DNA of 64,000 nt from Bradyrhizobium sp. AZCC 1693 (GCF_036924745.1 NZ_JAZHSD010000001.1:5580001-5644000), one strand, 5' to 3'. Shown: positions 24,584-33,125, counted from the first letter of the stretch. The notes: generated from the sequence alone by a model not told the origin. A program made the numbers and translations.

Positions 24584-25963
24584 ATGATAGGGCGCACCAT
24601 GTCGAAGCTCGGACTGGGAATTGCCGCCCTTGTTTTCGCGACGGCGCTGTCAGTGGCCGACTTTGCCATCGCGAGAGGCGGCGGTGGGCATGGAGGCGGT
24701 CATGGTGGTGGTCATGGGGGCGGCCACGGTGGCGGCCGGGGCGGCGGTCATCACGGCGGTGGTGGGCACCATTTCGGCGGCCGGCATCATGGTGGCGGCC
24801 ATTTTCATGCCAGATCGGCCCGTTCATTCTCCGCACACCGTTCATTCTCTGCGCCTCGCATGAACTTTGCCGGGAGCGGCCGTGCGCTGAACTCGCGCGC
24901 ACTCGCCCGCAGCTATCGCCACACCGCCGCGCTGCATAGTCCGGCCATGCGGGCCAGCGTTACCGCGGGCGCGGCGCTTGCCGGGTGGCAATACGGACGA
25001 TCCAGAGGCGGCGGCTGGTGGCAGCACGGCAACGGCGGCTACGGCTGGGTCGGGCCGCTGTTCTGGCCGTTCGCCTATTACGACATCTACGACTATGCGC
25101 TGTGGGGACCGCGTGTCGGCGCGCCGTTCTGGTACTACGGCTATGATGACATTTATGCCGGCCTGTTCGGCCCCTATGACTATCAGGGTCTTGCGGGCTA
25201 CCTGCCGCCGCGCGGTCCCGGCGCCGGGCCGGACCGGCTCGCGCTGTTATGCGGCAAGGACAGCCGCGAAATCGCCGGCCTGCCGATCGACCTGATCGCG
25301 CAGGCCATCGAACCTACCGAGGCGCAGCGCGCGGCTCTCGACGATCTCGCCAATGCATCGGTGATTTCAGCGCAGAAGATCAAGGCGGCGTGCCCGGCCA
25401 CCGTTGCGCTGACGGCGTCTGGCCGGCTTGCGTCGATGCAGCAACGCATCGAGGCGATGATATCAGGTGTCGCGACCGTGCAGCCGGCGCTGGACAAGCT
25501 CTACGGTCTGCTGACCGACGAGCAGAAAGCGCGGATGAATGCAGTCGCCGAAGATCAGGAAAGGAAGACCGAGCGGCGCCGTAACCGGCCGTTGGCGCAA
25601 CCCTGTGACATTACGCAATCGTCGGCCTTGCAATGGCCGGCCGAGGAGATCGAGGCAAGGCTGCACCCAGCCGATGCACAGCGGACCGCTCTAACTGCCC
25701 TGCAGAACGCCAGCGCAAAGGCGGCGGACATGCTGGCCACATCGTGCCGGATCGACGAAGTGGCTACGCCGCCGGCGCGGCTCGCCGCCGTCGGCAAGCG
25801 GCTCGACGTCATGTTGCAGTCGGTCAAACTCGTGCGCACGGCGCTCGATGATTTCTATGCGATGCTGAGCGACGAGCAGAAGGCCCAGTTCGAGGCGATC
25901 GGGCCAAGGCGGACGTCATTGGCCGACAGGGCAGATATGATGCAGCGGCGTGGCCGCCGATAG
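24584..25963 (+). CDS. Exported Gly/His-rich protein with two LTxxQ/Spy-like repeats
   Basis: 459 residues from ATG 24584 (ATG 24599 also possible). A signal peptide ends near FAIARGGG. Residues ~27-70 are an almost pure Gly-His tract, a plausible metal-binding segment. A Tyr/Trp/Gly-rich region follows, then two homologous ~110-residue helical units: LCGKDSREIAGLPIDLI...LLTDEQKARMNAV, and later CDITQSSALQWPAEEIEARL...MLSDEQKAQFEAI. Each resembles a Spy/CpxP LTxxQ domain with paired cysteines. It is probably periplasmic; a metal or stress chaperone role is inference. Confidence 0.75.
   Translation: MIGRTMSKLGLGIAALVFATALSVADFAIARGGGGHGGGHGGGHGGGHGGGRGGGHHGGGGHHFGGRHHGGGHFHARSARSFSAHRSFSAPRMNFAGSGRALNSRALARSYRHTAALHSPAMRASVTAGAALAGWQYGRSRGGGWWQHGNGGYGWVGPLFWPFAYYDIYDYALWGPRVGAPFWYYGYDDIYAGLFGPYDYQGLAGYLPPRGPGAGPDRLALLCGKDSREIAGLPIDLIAQAIEPTEAQRAALDDLANASVISAQKIKAACPATVALTASGRLASMQQRIEAMISGVATVQPALDKLYGLLTDEQKARMNAVAEDQERKTERRRNRPLAQPCDITQSSALQWPAEEIEARLHPADAQRTALTALQNASAKAADMLATSCRIDEVATPPARLAAVGKRLDVMLQSVKLVRTALDDFYAMLSDEQKAQFEAIGPRRTSLADRADMMQRRGRR
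24681..24800 (+). repeat. Low-complexity GGH-coding tract
   Basis: Repeated glycine-glycine-histidine codon units (GGxGGxCAx) inside the exported protein gene. They vary at third positions, so they are kept by protein selection rather than fresh slippage. Confidence 0.7.
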
Positions 25964-25999
25964 GTCGGCGGCGGTGACAATGGCTGCGATCCCGGCCTA

Positions 26000-26028
26000 T
26001 TGTCCGGCATAACAAAAATGCCGAACAA
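26000..26028 (+). promoter_or_regulatory. Inverted repeat just upstream of the enoyl-CoA hydratase gene
   Basis: TTGTCCGGCAT (26000-26010) and ATGCCGAACAA (26018-26028) form 11-bp arms with one mismatch around AACAAAA. The repeat ends next to the ribosome-binding site AAAGGGG of the gene at 26041, so it could be an operator or mask the site in mRNA. Confidence 0.5.
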
Positions 26029-26040
26029 AGGGGCCACTGA

Positions 26041-26841
26041 ATGACTGCCAATCCGGTTTTGTGGGATCTCGACGCGCGCGGCGTCGCAACCGTCACGTTG
26101 AACCGTCCCGAGGTGAACAATGCCTATGACGCCGGGCTCATCAACGGCGTGCTCGCGGCGATGGATGAGCTCGGCAGCAAGCCCAATCTCCGCGTCGTGG
26201 TGCTGAAGGGCAACGGCAAGCATTTCCAGGCCGGCGCCGACCTGAAATGGATCAACGGCGTGCGGCCGAAATCGGCGGAAGAAAACGAAAAGGTGTCGCG
26301 CGCGACGTTCGAAGCCGTGCAGCGGCTGAACACGCTGCCGATTCCGACGGTCGCGCTGGTGCAGGGCGGCTGTTTCGGCGGCGGCACCGGCGTGATCTCG
26401 GCGTGTGACGTGGTGATCGCCGCCGACAATGCGCTGTTCTCGATCACCGAAGTGCGCTGGGGGCTGACGGCCGCGATCATCATCCCGCAACTCTGCGACG
26501 CCATCGGCGTTCGCCAGGTCCGCCGTTACGCGCTGACCGGCGAACGTTTTGGCGCGGAGGAGGCGCGGCGCATCGGGCTGGTGCATGAGGTGGTGCCGCT
26601 GGCGGAGCTGGAGACGGCGGGCGCAAAAGTCGTGGAGCAGTTGCTGGCCAACGGTCCCGAGGCGCTCGCGGAAACAAAGGCGCTGGCGATGGAGAACTCG
26701 TTCGGTGGCATGAGCGTGGATGACGAGGCCTATGCGCGGCTAGTGCGGATGCATTCGGAAAGGCGTCAGACCAGGGAAGCGTCGGAAGGGCTGGCATCGT
26801 TTGCGGAGAAGCGGGCGGCGAACTGGGGCGTGGGGAAATAA
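26041..26841 (+). CDS. Enoyl-CoA hydratase/isomerase family protein
   Basis: 266 residues of the crotonase fold. Visible are VTLNRPEVNNAYD, the oxyanion segment HFQAGADLKWI, VQGGCFGGGTGVISACDVVIA and FSITEVRWGL, which contains the usual Glu. It acts on acyl-CoA thioesters, perhaps as a methylglutaconyl-CoA or enoyl-CoA hydratase. AAAGGGG precedes ATG 26041. There is no clear operon partner; the next gene is a small antitoxin-like frame. Confidence 0.88.
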   Translation: MTANPVLWDLDARGVATVTLNRPEVNNAYDAGLINGVLAAMDELGSKPNLRVVVLKGNGKHFQAGADLKWINGVRPKSAEENEKVSRATFEAVQRLNTLPIPTVALVQGGCFGGGTGVISACDVVIAADNALFSITEVRWGLTAAIIIPQLCDAIGVRQVRRYALTGERFGAEEARRIGLVHEVVPLAELETAGAKVVEQLLANGPEALAETKALAMENSFGGMSVDDEAYARLVRMHSERRQTREASEGLASFAEKRAANWGVGK

Positions 26842-26912
26842 GTGTCTTCCGTGGCATAGGCGCATTTGAGACCGCAATGGCGGACTTGGAAGAGTTTGCT
26901 ATAGTTGGAGCC

Positions 26913-27110
26913 ATGACAGCGAAAGATAACGAAGAACTCATCGCGCGCGTCCCTCAATGGCCCAAGGAGCGCCTGGACGCGAGTCGCGATCGCCTGACCG
27001 ACGCTCAAGCGCAGGAGGTCGCTCGCATCCAGCGCGATATTCGCGAGGGGAGGGCTGCGCTCGCAACCGACGAGCAGATGGCGGCGCTTTGGAAGTCATG
27101 CGGTCTGTGA
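26913..27110 (+). CDS. Small antitoxin-like protein next to a toxin remnant
   Basis: 65 residues from ATG 26913, which has GGAG just upstream; ATG 26877 would add 12 residues. The protein is charged and helical (WPKERLDASRDRL, VARIQRDIREGRAAL), resembling the small antitoxins paired with RelE/ParE toxins. The next frame starts 12 bp before its stop and encodes only MRSVRLHIAEERE, like the first strand of a RelE/ParE toxin. The pairing therefore looks like a decayed type II toxin-antitoxin module. Family assignment is by style, not a confident motif. Confidence 0.5.
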   Translation: MTAKDNEELIARVPQWPKERLDASRDRLTDAQAQEVARIQRDIREGRAALATDEQMAALWKSCGL

Positions 27111-27139
27111 GACTGCACATCGCCGAAGAACGAGAATGA
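27098..27139 (+). pseudogene. 13-codon remnant of a RelE/ParE-type toxin start
   Basis: ATG 27098 overlaps the antitoxin-like stop as in intact modules, encodes MRSVRLHIAEERE, then stops. The remainder of a ~95-residue toxin is absent and the aspartate dehydrogenase-like gene starts at once (ATGA overlap). Confidence 0.4.
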
Positions 27140-27972
27140 AGTCGCCATCACAGGAGCACCGTAGTTTGGAATCAAAACGTATCGCCGTTGCCGGGCTGGG
27201 GGAGATCGGCAAAACCGTGGCGCGCAAGCTGGCGCAAGGTATGCCGGGGCTTGCTCTCGCGGCGATCGTGGCGCGGGATCAGGCGAAGGCGCAGACGTGG
27301 CTCGATAGCGAAGGCATCACCTGTCCGCTGATCTCGCTCGACGAACTGCCCGCTCACGCCGATCTCGTCGTCGAATGCGCTCCGGCAGCGATCCTCGACC
27401 AGATCTGCCGGCCGATGCTGAGCGCCGGCAGGCAGGTGATGGTGCTCAGCGCCAGCGCGCTGCTGCCGCGTCCTGATCTCGTCGATCTCGCCCGGGCGCA
27501 TGGCGGGCAGATCATCGTGCCGACCGGCGCCTTGATCGGCTTCGATGCGGTATCGGCTGCCGCCGAAGGCACTATCCATTCGGTGCAGATGGTCACGCGC
27601 AAGCCGCCGAACGGGCTTGCCGGTGCACCCTATCTCGTCGAGAACGGGATTTCCATGGACGGCTTGACATCGGCGCTCTGCGTCTTCAAGGGCTCGGCGC
27701 GCGATGCGGCTGCGGCCTTTCCCGCCAACGTCAACGTGGTGGCGGCGTTATCGCTCGCAGGCATCGGCCCCGACCGCACCACGATCGAAATCTGGGCCGA
27801 TCCGGCGGTGACGCGGAACTGCCACCAGATCAGGGTCGATTCCGACTCGGCTTCGTTCACGATGGGAATCGAAAACATCCCATCGGAAAACCCGAAGACA
27901 GGCCGCATCACCGCACTCTCGGTGATCGCGGCGCTACGCAAGCTGACCTCACCGCTGCAGGTCGGGACCTGA
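27136..27972 (+). CDS. L-aspartate dehydrogenase family (NadX-like)
   Basis: 278 residues. The Rossmann motif VAGLGEIGKTVARKL is followed by VVECAPAAIL, VPTGALIGFDAV and the catalytic-domain segment AAAFPANVNVVAALSLAGIG plus IWADP, as in NadX-type aspartate dehydrogenases. The reaction would be NAD(P)-dependent oxidation of L-aspartate to iminoaspartate/oxaloacetate, for NAD biosynthesis or aspartate catabolism. No nadA/nadC is adjacent. The first ~12 residues precede the fold, so the start could be slightly downstream at TTG 27166 or nearby. It converges on the LysR-type gene. Confidence 0.85.
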   Translation: MKSPSQEHRSLESKRIAVAGLGEIGKTVARKLAQGMPGLALAAIVARDQAKAQTWLDSEGITCPLISLDELPAHADLVVECAPAAILDQICRPMLSAGRQVMVLSASALLPRPDLVDLARAHGGQIIVPTGALIGFDAVSAAAEGTIHSVQMVTRKPPNGLAGAPYLVENGISMDGLTSALCVFKGSARDAAAAFPANVNVVAALSLAGIGPDRTTIEIWADPAVTRNCHQIRVDSDSASFTMGIENIPSENPKTGRITALSVIAALRKLTSPLQVGT

Positions 27973-27985
27973 TCGCCAGTGCGCT

Positions 27986-28870
27986 CTACAGCGTTGGCGA
28001 GAGCGCGCGTTTCAATTGCTGAAGCAGTGCCTGCACGGCTGCCGCATTGACGCGCCGCTCGGGGATCGTTGCCTTGACCCATACATCGGGGATTGGGAAT
28101 TCCGGAAGCACCACCTGCAGCGACCCGTCGCGCAGCGCGTCGGCCGCGAGATAATGCGAAATGAAAGCAATGCCGTTTCCGGCGATCGCGCTTTTCACCA
28201 GCACGTGGCCCTCGTTCGAATTCAGCAGCGGGCGTACCTGAATGGTGATGCGGCCGCGCGGGCCGTCGAATATCCACTCCGGCCCGGTCGGAAGAAAGCT
28301 CAGGCAGCGGTGTTCGACCAGATCGCGCGGGTGCCGCGGCATGCCGTGCGATTTGAGATAGGCGGGCGCTGCGCACAGCAGGCGCTTGAGCGCGCACAAG
28401 GGTTCATCGACGACACCGCCGAACGAATGCGGGAATGCACCGATGGCAACGTCAAAACCTTCCGTGACCGGATCTACCGGCCGATCGATCAGCACGACTT
28501 CCAGTTTCAGCCGCGGATTTTCCGTCTGGAAGGCGCTGAACACGTCGGCCAGCCGGGCGATGGTCAGCGAGGTCGGCGCCTTGATGCGCAGATGATCGAT
28601 CAGATCATGGTCCTTTTCGCCCATGCGCGACAGAAGGTCGCCAACGTCAGCCACCACGCCGCGGGCGCGGTGCACATATTGCTGTCCGGCTTCGGTCAAC
28701 CGCAATTGACGGGTCGATCGATGAAACAGCGCGATGCCGATCTGATCTTCGAGCTGGGTGACGCGCTTGGCCACGACCGAAGTCGAGACTTTCAGCTTGC
28801 GGGCGGCAGCCGAAAAGCCGGCGGCGTCGGCGGTCGCCAGAAAGGCCTGGAGGTTGACGAGCGTATCCAT
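27986..28870 (-). CDS. LysR-family transcriptional regulator
   Basis: 294 residues. The N-terminal winged helix reads MDTLVNLQAFLATADAAGF, SAAARKLKVSTSVVAKRV and RSTRQLRLTEAG; a periplasmic-binding-like effector domain follows from residue ~90. It is divergent from the FAD oxidoreductase gene at 28982, the usual LysR arrangement, so that gene and perhaps the transporter after it are likely targets. A perfect palindrome sits just before its start codon (28876-28892). Confidence 0.9.
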   Translation of the reverse strand: MDTLVNLQAFLATADAAGFSAAARKLKVSTSVVAKRVTQLEDQIGIALFHRSTRQLRLTEAGQQYVHRARGVVADVGDLLSRMGEKDHDLIDHLRIKAPTSLTIARLADVFSAFQTENPRLKLEVVLIDRPVDPVTEGFDVAIGAFPHSFGGVVDEPLCALKRLLCAAPAYLKSHGMPRHPRDLVEHRCLSFLPTGPEWIFDGPRGRITIQVRPLLNSNEGHVLVKSAIAGNGIAFISHYLAADALRDGSLQVVLPEFPIPDVWVKATIPERRVNAAAVQALLQQLKRALSPTL

Positions 28871-28875
28871 CCACT

Positions 28876-28892
28876 TTTCTCGATTCGAGAAA
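28876..28892. promoter_or_regulatory. LysR-type palindromic operator candidate
   Basis: TTTCTCGA-T-TCGAGAAA is a perfect 8-bp inverted repeat, 5 bp upstream of the LysR-type start codon, and contains the T-N11-A pattern of LysR boxes. Its position suggests autoregulation together with control of the divergent gene. Confidence 0.5.
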
Positions 28893-28981
28893 GCTGATCG
28901 CGCAATTTGCTGGATTGTAGTCCGCTTCGCGTTAATTCATAGTCCCGCGAAACAAAAATCATCAGGGATGGGATCGCTGCC

Positions 28982-30346
28982 GTGTCGGCCAAAACCATTG
29001 AAGAACCCGCTCGCCAGATTCCGCTGTACGGCGAATATGAAGTCGCCGTTCTCGGTGGCGGACCCGCGGGGATTGCGGCGGCGGTGGCGGCCGCGCGGGC
29101 CGGGCGGCGGACGCTCTTGATCGAGCGCTACGGCTTTCTCGGCGGCATGGGCACGGCCGCAGGCGTGACGAATTTCTGCGGGCTGCATGCCAATGTCCAT
29201 GGCGAGATGCGTCGGGTGGTGCAAGGGATTGCTTCCGATCTGCTCACGCGGATCGACCGGCTCGACGGGCTCAACGCGCCGCACCTGATCCTCGGCAAGA
29301 TCTTTGCGCAGGCCTATGACACCGCGGCTTACAAGATCGCGGCGGACGATCTGCTGGCGGCGCACAAGGTCGATATTCTCTTTCATGCGCTGGGCGCGGG
29401 CGTGGTGATGGACGATGAGAAGCGCATCCGTGCGCTGATGGTCGAGACCAAGGCCGGCCGTCAGGCGGTGCGCGCCGGCATCTTCATCGACTGTTCCGGC
29501 GATGGCGATCTCGCGGCCTGGGCGGGGGCGCCCTTTGAAGTCGGCGACAATGCCGGCGGCATGCTCTATCCCTCGATGATGTTCCGCCTCAACGGCATTG
29601 ATCCCGAAAAGGCTGGCGACGCCTGGCGCACCATTCCAGCGCTGATGGAAAAGGCGGAAGCCGCGGGCACGCATCATTTTCCGCGCAAGACCGCCATCGT
29701 GCGGCCGCAGCGCTCGGCGATCGAATGGCGGGTGAATTTTACCCAGCTCGCGCGCGAGGACGGCACGGCAGTCAGCGGGATCGACCCCGACCAGATGACG
29801 CGCGGCGAAATCGAGGGCCGGCGGCAGGCCCTCCAGGCGTTCGAATTCCTGCGCACGGTGCCCGGCTTCGAAAAATCCTACATCGTCGATTTGCCGCCGC
29901 AACTCGGCATCCGCGAGACGCGGCGGGTGATCGGCGGCTACATGCTGTCGGGCGAGGACGTGCTTGGCTGCGCCTCGTTCGACGACACCATCGGCGTCAA
30001 TGGCTGGCCGATGGAACAGCATGTGGCGGGAGATGTGACCTTTACGTTTCCGCCGATCCCGGAATCTCGCGGCTTCAACGAATTGCCGTATCGCATGCTG
30101 GTGCCCGAAGGCATAGACAATCTCCTGATGGCCGGGCGCTGTGCCTCGATGACCCATGAGGGCCAGTCGGCGGCGCGGGTTTCCGGCGCCTGCTTTGCGA
30201 TGGGGGAGGCAGCCGGCTCCGCGGCGGCGCTGGCGCTGTCGGGCAATACGATTCCGCGCGACATTGCGGTAGAAAAGTTGCAACAAGCGTTGAAGCAGCA
30301 CGGCGCTTTCATCGGGCGGGACCAGAACGTGCCCGAGGGGTTATAA
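28982..30346 (+). CDS. FAD-dependent oxidoreductase (FAD_oxidored family)
   Basis: 454 residues from GTG 28982. The dinucleotide motif AVLGGGPAGIAAAVAAARAG is followed by RTLLIERYGFLGGMGTAAGVTNFCG, then FIDCSGDGDLAAWAG and, near the C terminus, LLMAGRCASMTHEGQSAARV, as in the FAD_oxidored (PF12831-type) family. It is cytoplasmic; the substrate is unknown. It is divergent from the LysR-type gene and is followed after 20 bp by the periplasmic binding protein of an ABC importer, so it may oxidise the imported compound. Confidence 0.82.
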   Translation: MSAKTIEEPARQIPLYGEYEVAVLGGGPAGIAAAVAAARAGRRTLLIERYGFLGGMGTAAGVTNFCGLHANVHGEMRRVVQGIASDLLTRIDRLDGLNAPHLILGKIFAQAYDTAAYKIAADDLLAAHKVDILFHALGAGVVMDDEKRIRALMVETKAGRQAVRAGIFIDCSGDGDLAAWAGAPFEVGDNAGGMLYPSMMFRLNGIDPEKAGDAWRTIPALMEKAEAAGTHHFPRKTAIVRPQRSAIEWRVNFTQLAREDGTAVSGIDPDQMTRGEIEGRRQALQAFEFLRTVPGFEKSYIVDLPPQLGIRETRRVIGGYMLSGEDVLGCASFDDTIGVNGWPMEQHVAGDVTFTFPPIPESRGFNELPYRMLVPEGIDNLLMAGRCASMTHEGQSAARVSGACFAMGEAAGSAAALALSGNTIPRDIAVEKLQQALKQHGAFIGRDQNVPEGL

Positions 30347-30366
30347 GAAAAGGCGGAGGGAACGGG

Positions 30367-31371
30367 ATGACGAAGTTTGCACGGCTTGCGCTGGCTGGCC
30401 TGTTGGCGTTATCAGCGGGCGGGATCGCACGGGCCGATGACGCGCAAAAGGCAAAAATCGGCGTGCTCCGGCTGTCGTCGTCGGCGCCGGTGTTCATCGC
30501 GCAGGACAAGGGCTATTTCCGCGAAGCAGGCCTTGATATCGAATTGAAATTCTTCGACGCGGCGCAGCCGATCGCGGTGGCGACCACTTCAGGCGATGTC
30601 GATTTCGGCATCACCGCGTTCACCGCCGGGCTCTACAATCTCGCTGGAAAGGGCACGCTGAAGGTAATCGGCGGCATGAGCCGCGAGAAGGCGGGCTATC
30701 CGCTGATCGGCTACTTCGCCAGCAACAACGCCTTTGCCGCCGGGCTGAAGACACCGAAGGACCTTGCGGGCAAGCGCATCGCGGTGACACAGGTCGGGTC
30801 CAGCTTTCACTATTCGCTCGGCCTGCTCGCCGACAAATACGGCTTCAAGCTCGCCGACGTGAAAGTGCTGCCGTTGCAGTCGCTGTCGAATGCCGCAGCC
30901 GCGCTGAAGGGCGAAACCGTCGACGCCGCGCTGCTGCCGATCTCGACTGCCCGCGCGTTGGTGGATTCCGGTGGAGCAAAGTTCCTCGGCTGGGTCGGCG
31001 ATGAGACGCCGTGGCAGTTGGGGGCAGTGTTCGCCTCGCCGAAAACGCTGACCAACAAGGCGACGGTCACGAAATTGCTCGCCGCTTTGGTGCGCGCCGA
31101 CCGAGAATATCACGACGTGATCCTGGCTTCCGGGAAGGACGGTAAGGCAGACATCAACGACAAGACAAGGCCGTTGCTGGAAATCATCGCCAAATACACC
31201 AATCTGCCGGTCGAGCAGGTGGTCGGCAATTGCGCCTATATCGATCCCGACGGCAAACTCGACGTCAAGAACGTCGACAACCAGATCGCGTGGCTGCAGG
31301 AGCAGGGCTTTGTCGACAAGGGGGTTGCGGCGGACGCGATCATCGCGAAGGAATATGTGAAGGCGGATTGA
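30367..31371 (+). CDS. ABC transporter substrate-binding protein (NMT1/TauA/SsuA type)
   Basis: 334 residues with a signal peptide ending near GIARADD. The mature protein has KIGVLRLSSSAPVFIAQDKGYF and LDIELKFFDAAQPIAVATTSGDVDFG, which is typical of NMT1/SsuA-like binding proteins for sulphonates, aromatic acids or pyrimidine-like compounds. GGGAACGGG precedes ATG 30367. The ATPase and permease genes follow after a short repeat. Its position between the FAD oxidoreductase and the gentisate genes suggests an aromatic acid ligand, but this is inference. Confidence 0.86.
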   Translation: MTKFARLALAGLLALSAGGIARADDAQKAKIGVLRLSSSAPVFIAQDKGYFREAGLDIELKFFDAAQPIAVATTSGDVDFGITAFTAGLYNLAGKGTLKVIGGMSREKAGYPLIGYFASNNAFAAGLKTPKDLAGKRIAVTQVGSSFHYSLGLLADKYGFKLADVKVLPLQSLSNAAAALKGETVDAALLPISTARALVDSGGAKFLGWVGDETPWQLGAVFASPKTLTNKATVTKLLAALVRADREYHDVILASGKDGKADINDKTRPLLEIIAKYTNLPVEQVVGNCAYIDPDGKLDVKNVDNQIAWLQEQGFVDKGVAADAIIAKEYVKAD

Positions 31372-31385
31372 TGGGGATATTCTCC

Positions 31386-31502
31386 GTCATGGCCGGGCTT
31401 GACCCGGCCATCCACGTCTCTGTCGCCGTTGGATCGCAAAGACGTGGATGCCCGGGACATCTAGCGCGAAGACGCGCTTCGCGCTTTAGCCCAGGCATGA
31501 CG
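31386..31502. repeat. Intergenic palindromic repeat, family B copy 1
   Basis: GTCATGGCCGGGCTTGACCC and GGCCATCCACG start it, and a mirrored GACGTGGATGCCCGGGACA and CCCAGGCATGACGA end it, with a hairpin (AAGACGCGCTTCGCGCTT) inside. It lies inside the transporter operon between binding protein and ATPase genes. A second copy is at 51227. Confidence 0.75.
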
Positions 31503-31540
31503 AGCAGAAAACCCGGTCTTTGAAGAGATGCAGTAATCAC

Positions 31541-32314
31541 ATGGATCTGATCGCCGATCAAATCACTCACCGCTTCGGCGGCCTCGACGTGCTCGACAAG
31601 GTGTCCTTCACGGTTGCCTCCGGCGAGGTCGTCGCAATCGTCGGTCCCTCCGGTTGCGGCAAGAGCACGCTCTTGTCGATCCTTGGCGGGCTATTGCAGC
31701 CGAGCGAGGGAAGGGCAGAGCTGCGAGGCGCGCCGCCGGCCGACAGCCTCAATCCGCTGACCTTCGTGTTCCAGGATTTTTCGCTGCTGCCATGGTGCAC
31801 GGTGGATGCGAACGTCGAATTTCCGCTGGTCCATAGCGCGCTTGGGGCCGCAGCGCGTCGAGCCGTCGTCGATGACGCGTTGAAGCGCACGGGCCTGTCT
31901 GATTTCCGCGGCGCCTATCCAAAACAATTGTCGGGTGGGATGCGCCAGCGCGTCGGCATCGCACGGGCGCTCGCGGTGCGGCCGGCAATTCTCCTGATGG
32001 ACGAGCCATTGTCGGCATTGGATTCGCAGACCCGCGAATTGCTGATGGAGGATTTCATCCGCCTGCTCGCCGACGGCGCGATGGGCGCGGTCTATGTCAC
32101 GCATAATCTCGAGGAAGCCGTGCGGCTTGCCGACCGCATCGTGGTGCTGTCGCGCCGGCCGGGCCGCGTCAGGGAGATCGTCGAAATCCCGATGACGCGC
32201 GCCGAGCGCGGTGCGATCGATGCACGCGGCAAGTTGCTGGCGCTGCAGAACGATCTGTGGTCGCTGATCCGCGAGGAGGCGATCGATGCCGAGCGCGAGG
32301 TGCAGCATGCTTGA
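31541..32314 (+). CDS. ABC transporter ATPase (TauB/SsuB type)
   Basis: 257 residues. Walker A GPSGCGKST, Q-loop FQDFSLLPW, signature LSGGMRQRVGIARAL, Walker B ILLMDEPLSALD and the switch His in YVTHNLEEAV are all intact. It powers import of the ligand bound by the preceding protein. ATG 31541 is taken as start; TTG 31520 would add seven residues. The stop overlaps the permease start by 8 bp. Confidence 0.9.
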   Translation: MDLIADQITHRFGGLDVLDKVSFTVASGEVVAIVGPSGCGKSTLLSILGGLLQPSEGRAELRGAPPADSLNPLTFVFQDFSLLPWCTVDANVEFPLVHSALGAAARRAVVDDALKRTGLSDFRGAYPKQLSGGMRQRVGIARALAVRPAILLMDEPLSALDSQTRELLMEDFIRLLADGAMGAVYVTHNLEEAVRLADRIVVLSRRPGRVREIVEIPMTRAERGAIDARGKLLALQNDLWSLIREEAIDAEREVQHA

Positions 32315-33125
32315 GCGCGCGCCGCAGGACGATCGCGCAACCGAAGCCCGGCCGGTCGCCTTCCGCGGCGCCGGTTTTGTGCCAAGGGCGGGGCGCACCT
32401 CGGGCTGGATGGCGCTCGCGCTGGTGATTGCGCTGTGGCAATTGGCCGGCAGTGCCGGTCTCGTCAATCCGCTGTTCCTGCCGGCGCCGTCGGCCATTGC
32501 GGTCGCAATCTACAAGCTCGCGCTCAGTGGCGCGCTCTGGCAGCACATATCGGCTTCGGTCGTTCGCATCGGCTTGGGCTGGCTGCTCGGCACCGTGGCC
32601 GGCGTCATCACAGGTTTTGCGATCGGGCTGTCGACGCTGGCGCGCGGCGTCGGCATCACCTTCATCTCCGCGCTGTTTCCGATTCCGAAGATCGCGCTGC
32701 TGCCATTGTTGATCCTCTGGCTCGGAATCGGCGAGGAGCCGAAGATCGCGACCATTGCGCTCGGCGTGTTCTTCTCCACCGCGATCTCGGTCTATAGCGG
32801 CGTCGACGCGGTGCCGCGCAATTTGATCCGGATGGCGCAGAGTTTTAACGTGCCGTTCCATGCCATCGTCCGCCGCGTGATCTGGCCGGGCGCGCTGCCC
32901 TCGATCCTCGCGGGCTTTCGCATCACGGCGTCGGTGGCGCTATTGCTCGTCGTCAGCGCCGAAATGATCGGCGCGCAATTCGGCATCGGCGCGTTCGTGC
33001 TGCAGGCCGGCAATCTGATGCAGACCGATCAGTTGCTGGCCGGTGTCGTGATCCTGTCGCTGTTCGGGTTGGCCGTGGGGAAGGCGATCAATGTGCTGGA
33101 GGCGAAGCTGCTGCACTGGCGGTAG
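32307..33125 (+). CDS. ABC transporter permease (TauC/SsuC type)
   Basis: 272 residues from ATG 32307, which overlaps the ATPase stop. About six transmembrane segments start at residue ~35. The cytoplasmic EAA-type loop (MAQSFNVPFHAIVRRVIWPGALPSILAGFR) and PIPKIALLPLLILWLGIGEEPKI are typical of TauC/SsuC permeases. It completes the importer. A family A repeat separates it from the convergent gentisate dioxygenase gene. Confidence 0.9.
   Translation: MLERAPQDDRATEARPVAFRGAGFVPRAGRTSGWMALALVIALWQLAGSAGLVNPLFLPAPSAIAVAIYKLALSGALWQHISASVVRIGLGWLLGTVAGVITGFAIGLSTLARGVGITFISALFPIPKIALLPLLILWLGIGEEPKIATIALGVFFSTAISVYSGVDAVPRNLIRMAQSFNVPFHAIVRRVIWPGALPSILAGFRITASVALLLVVSAEMIGAQFGIGAFVLQAGNLMQTDQLLAGVVILSLFGLAVGKAINVLEAKLLHWR

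Noticed and set aside
28937..30301. 454-codon minus-strand frame opposite the FAD oxidoreductase gene
   Set aside because: Nearly codon-for-codon antisense to a protein with a clear Rossmann motif; composition (Arg, His, Asp) is that of a shadow frame.
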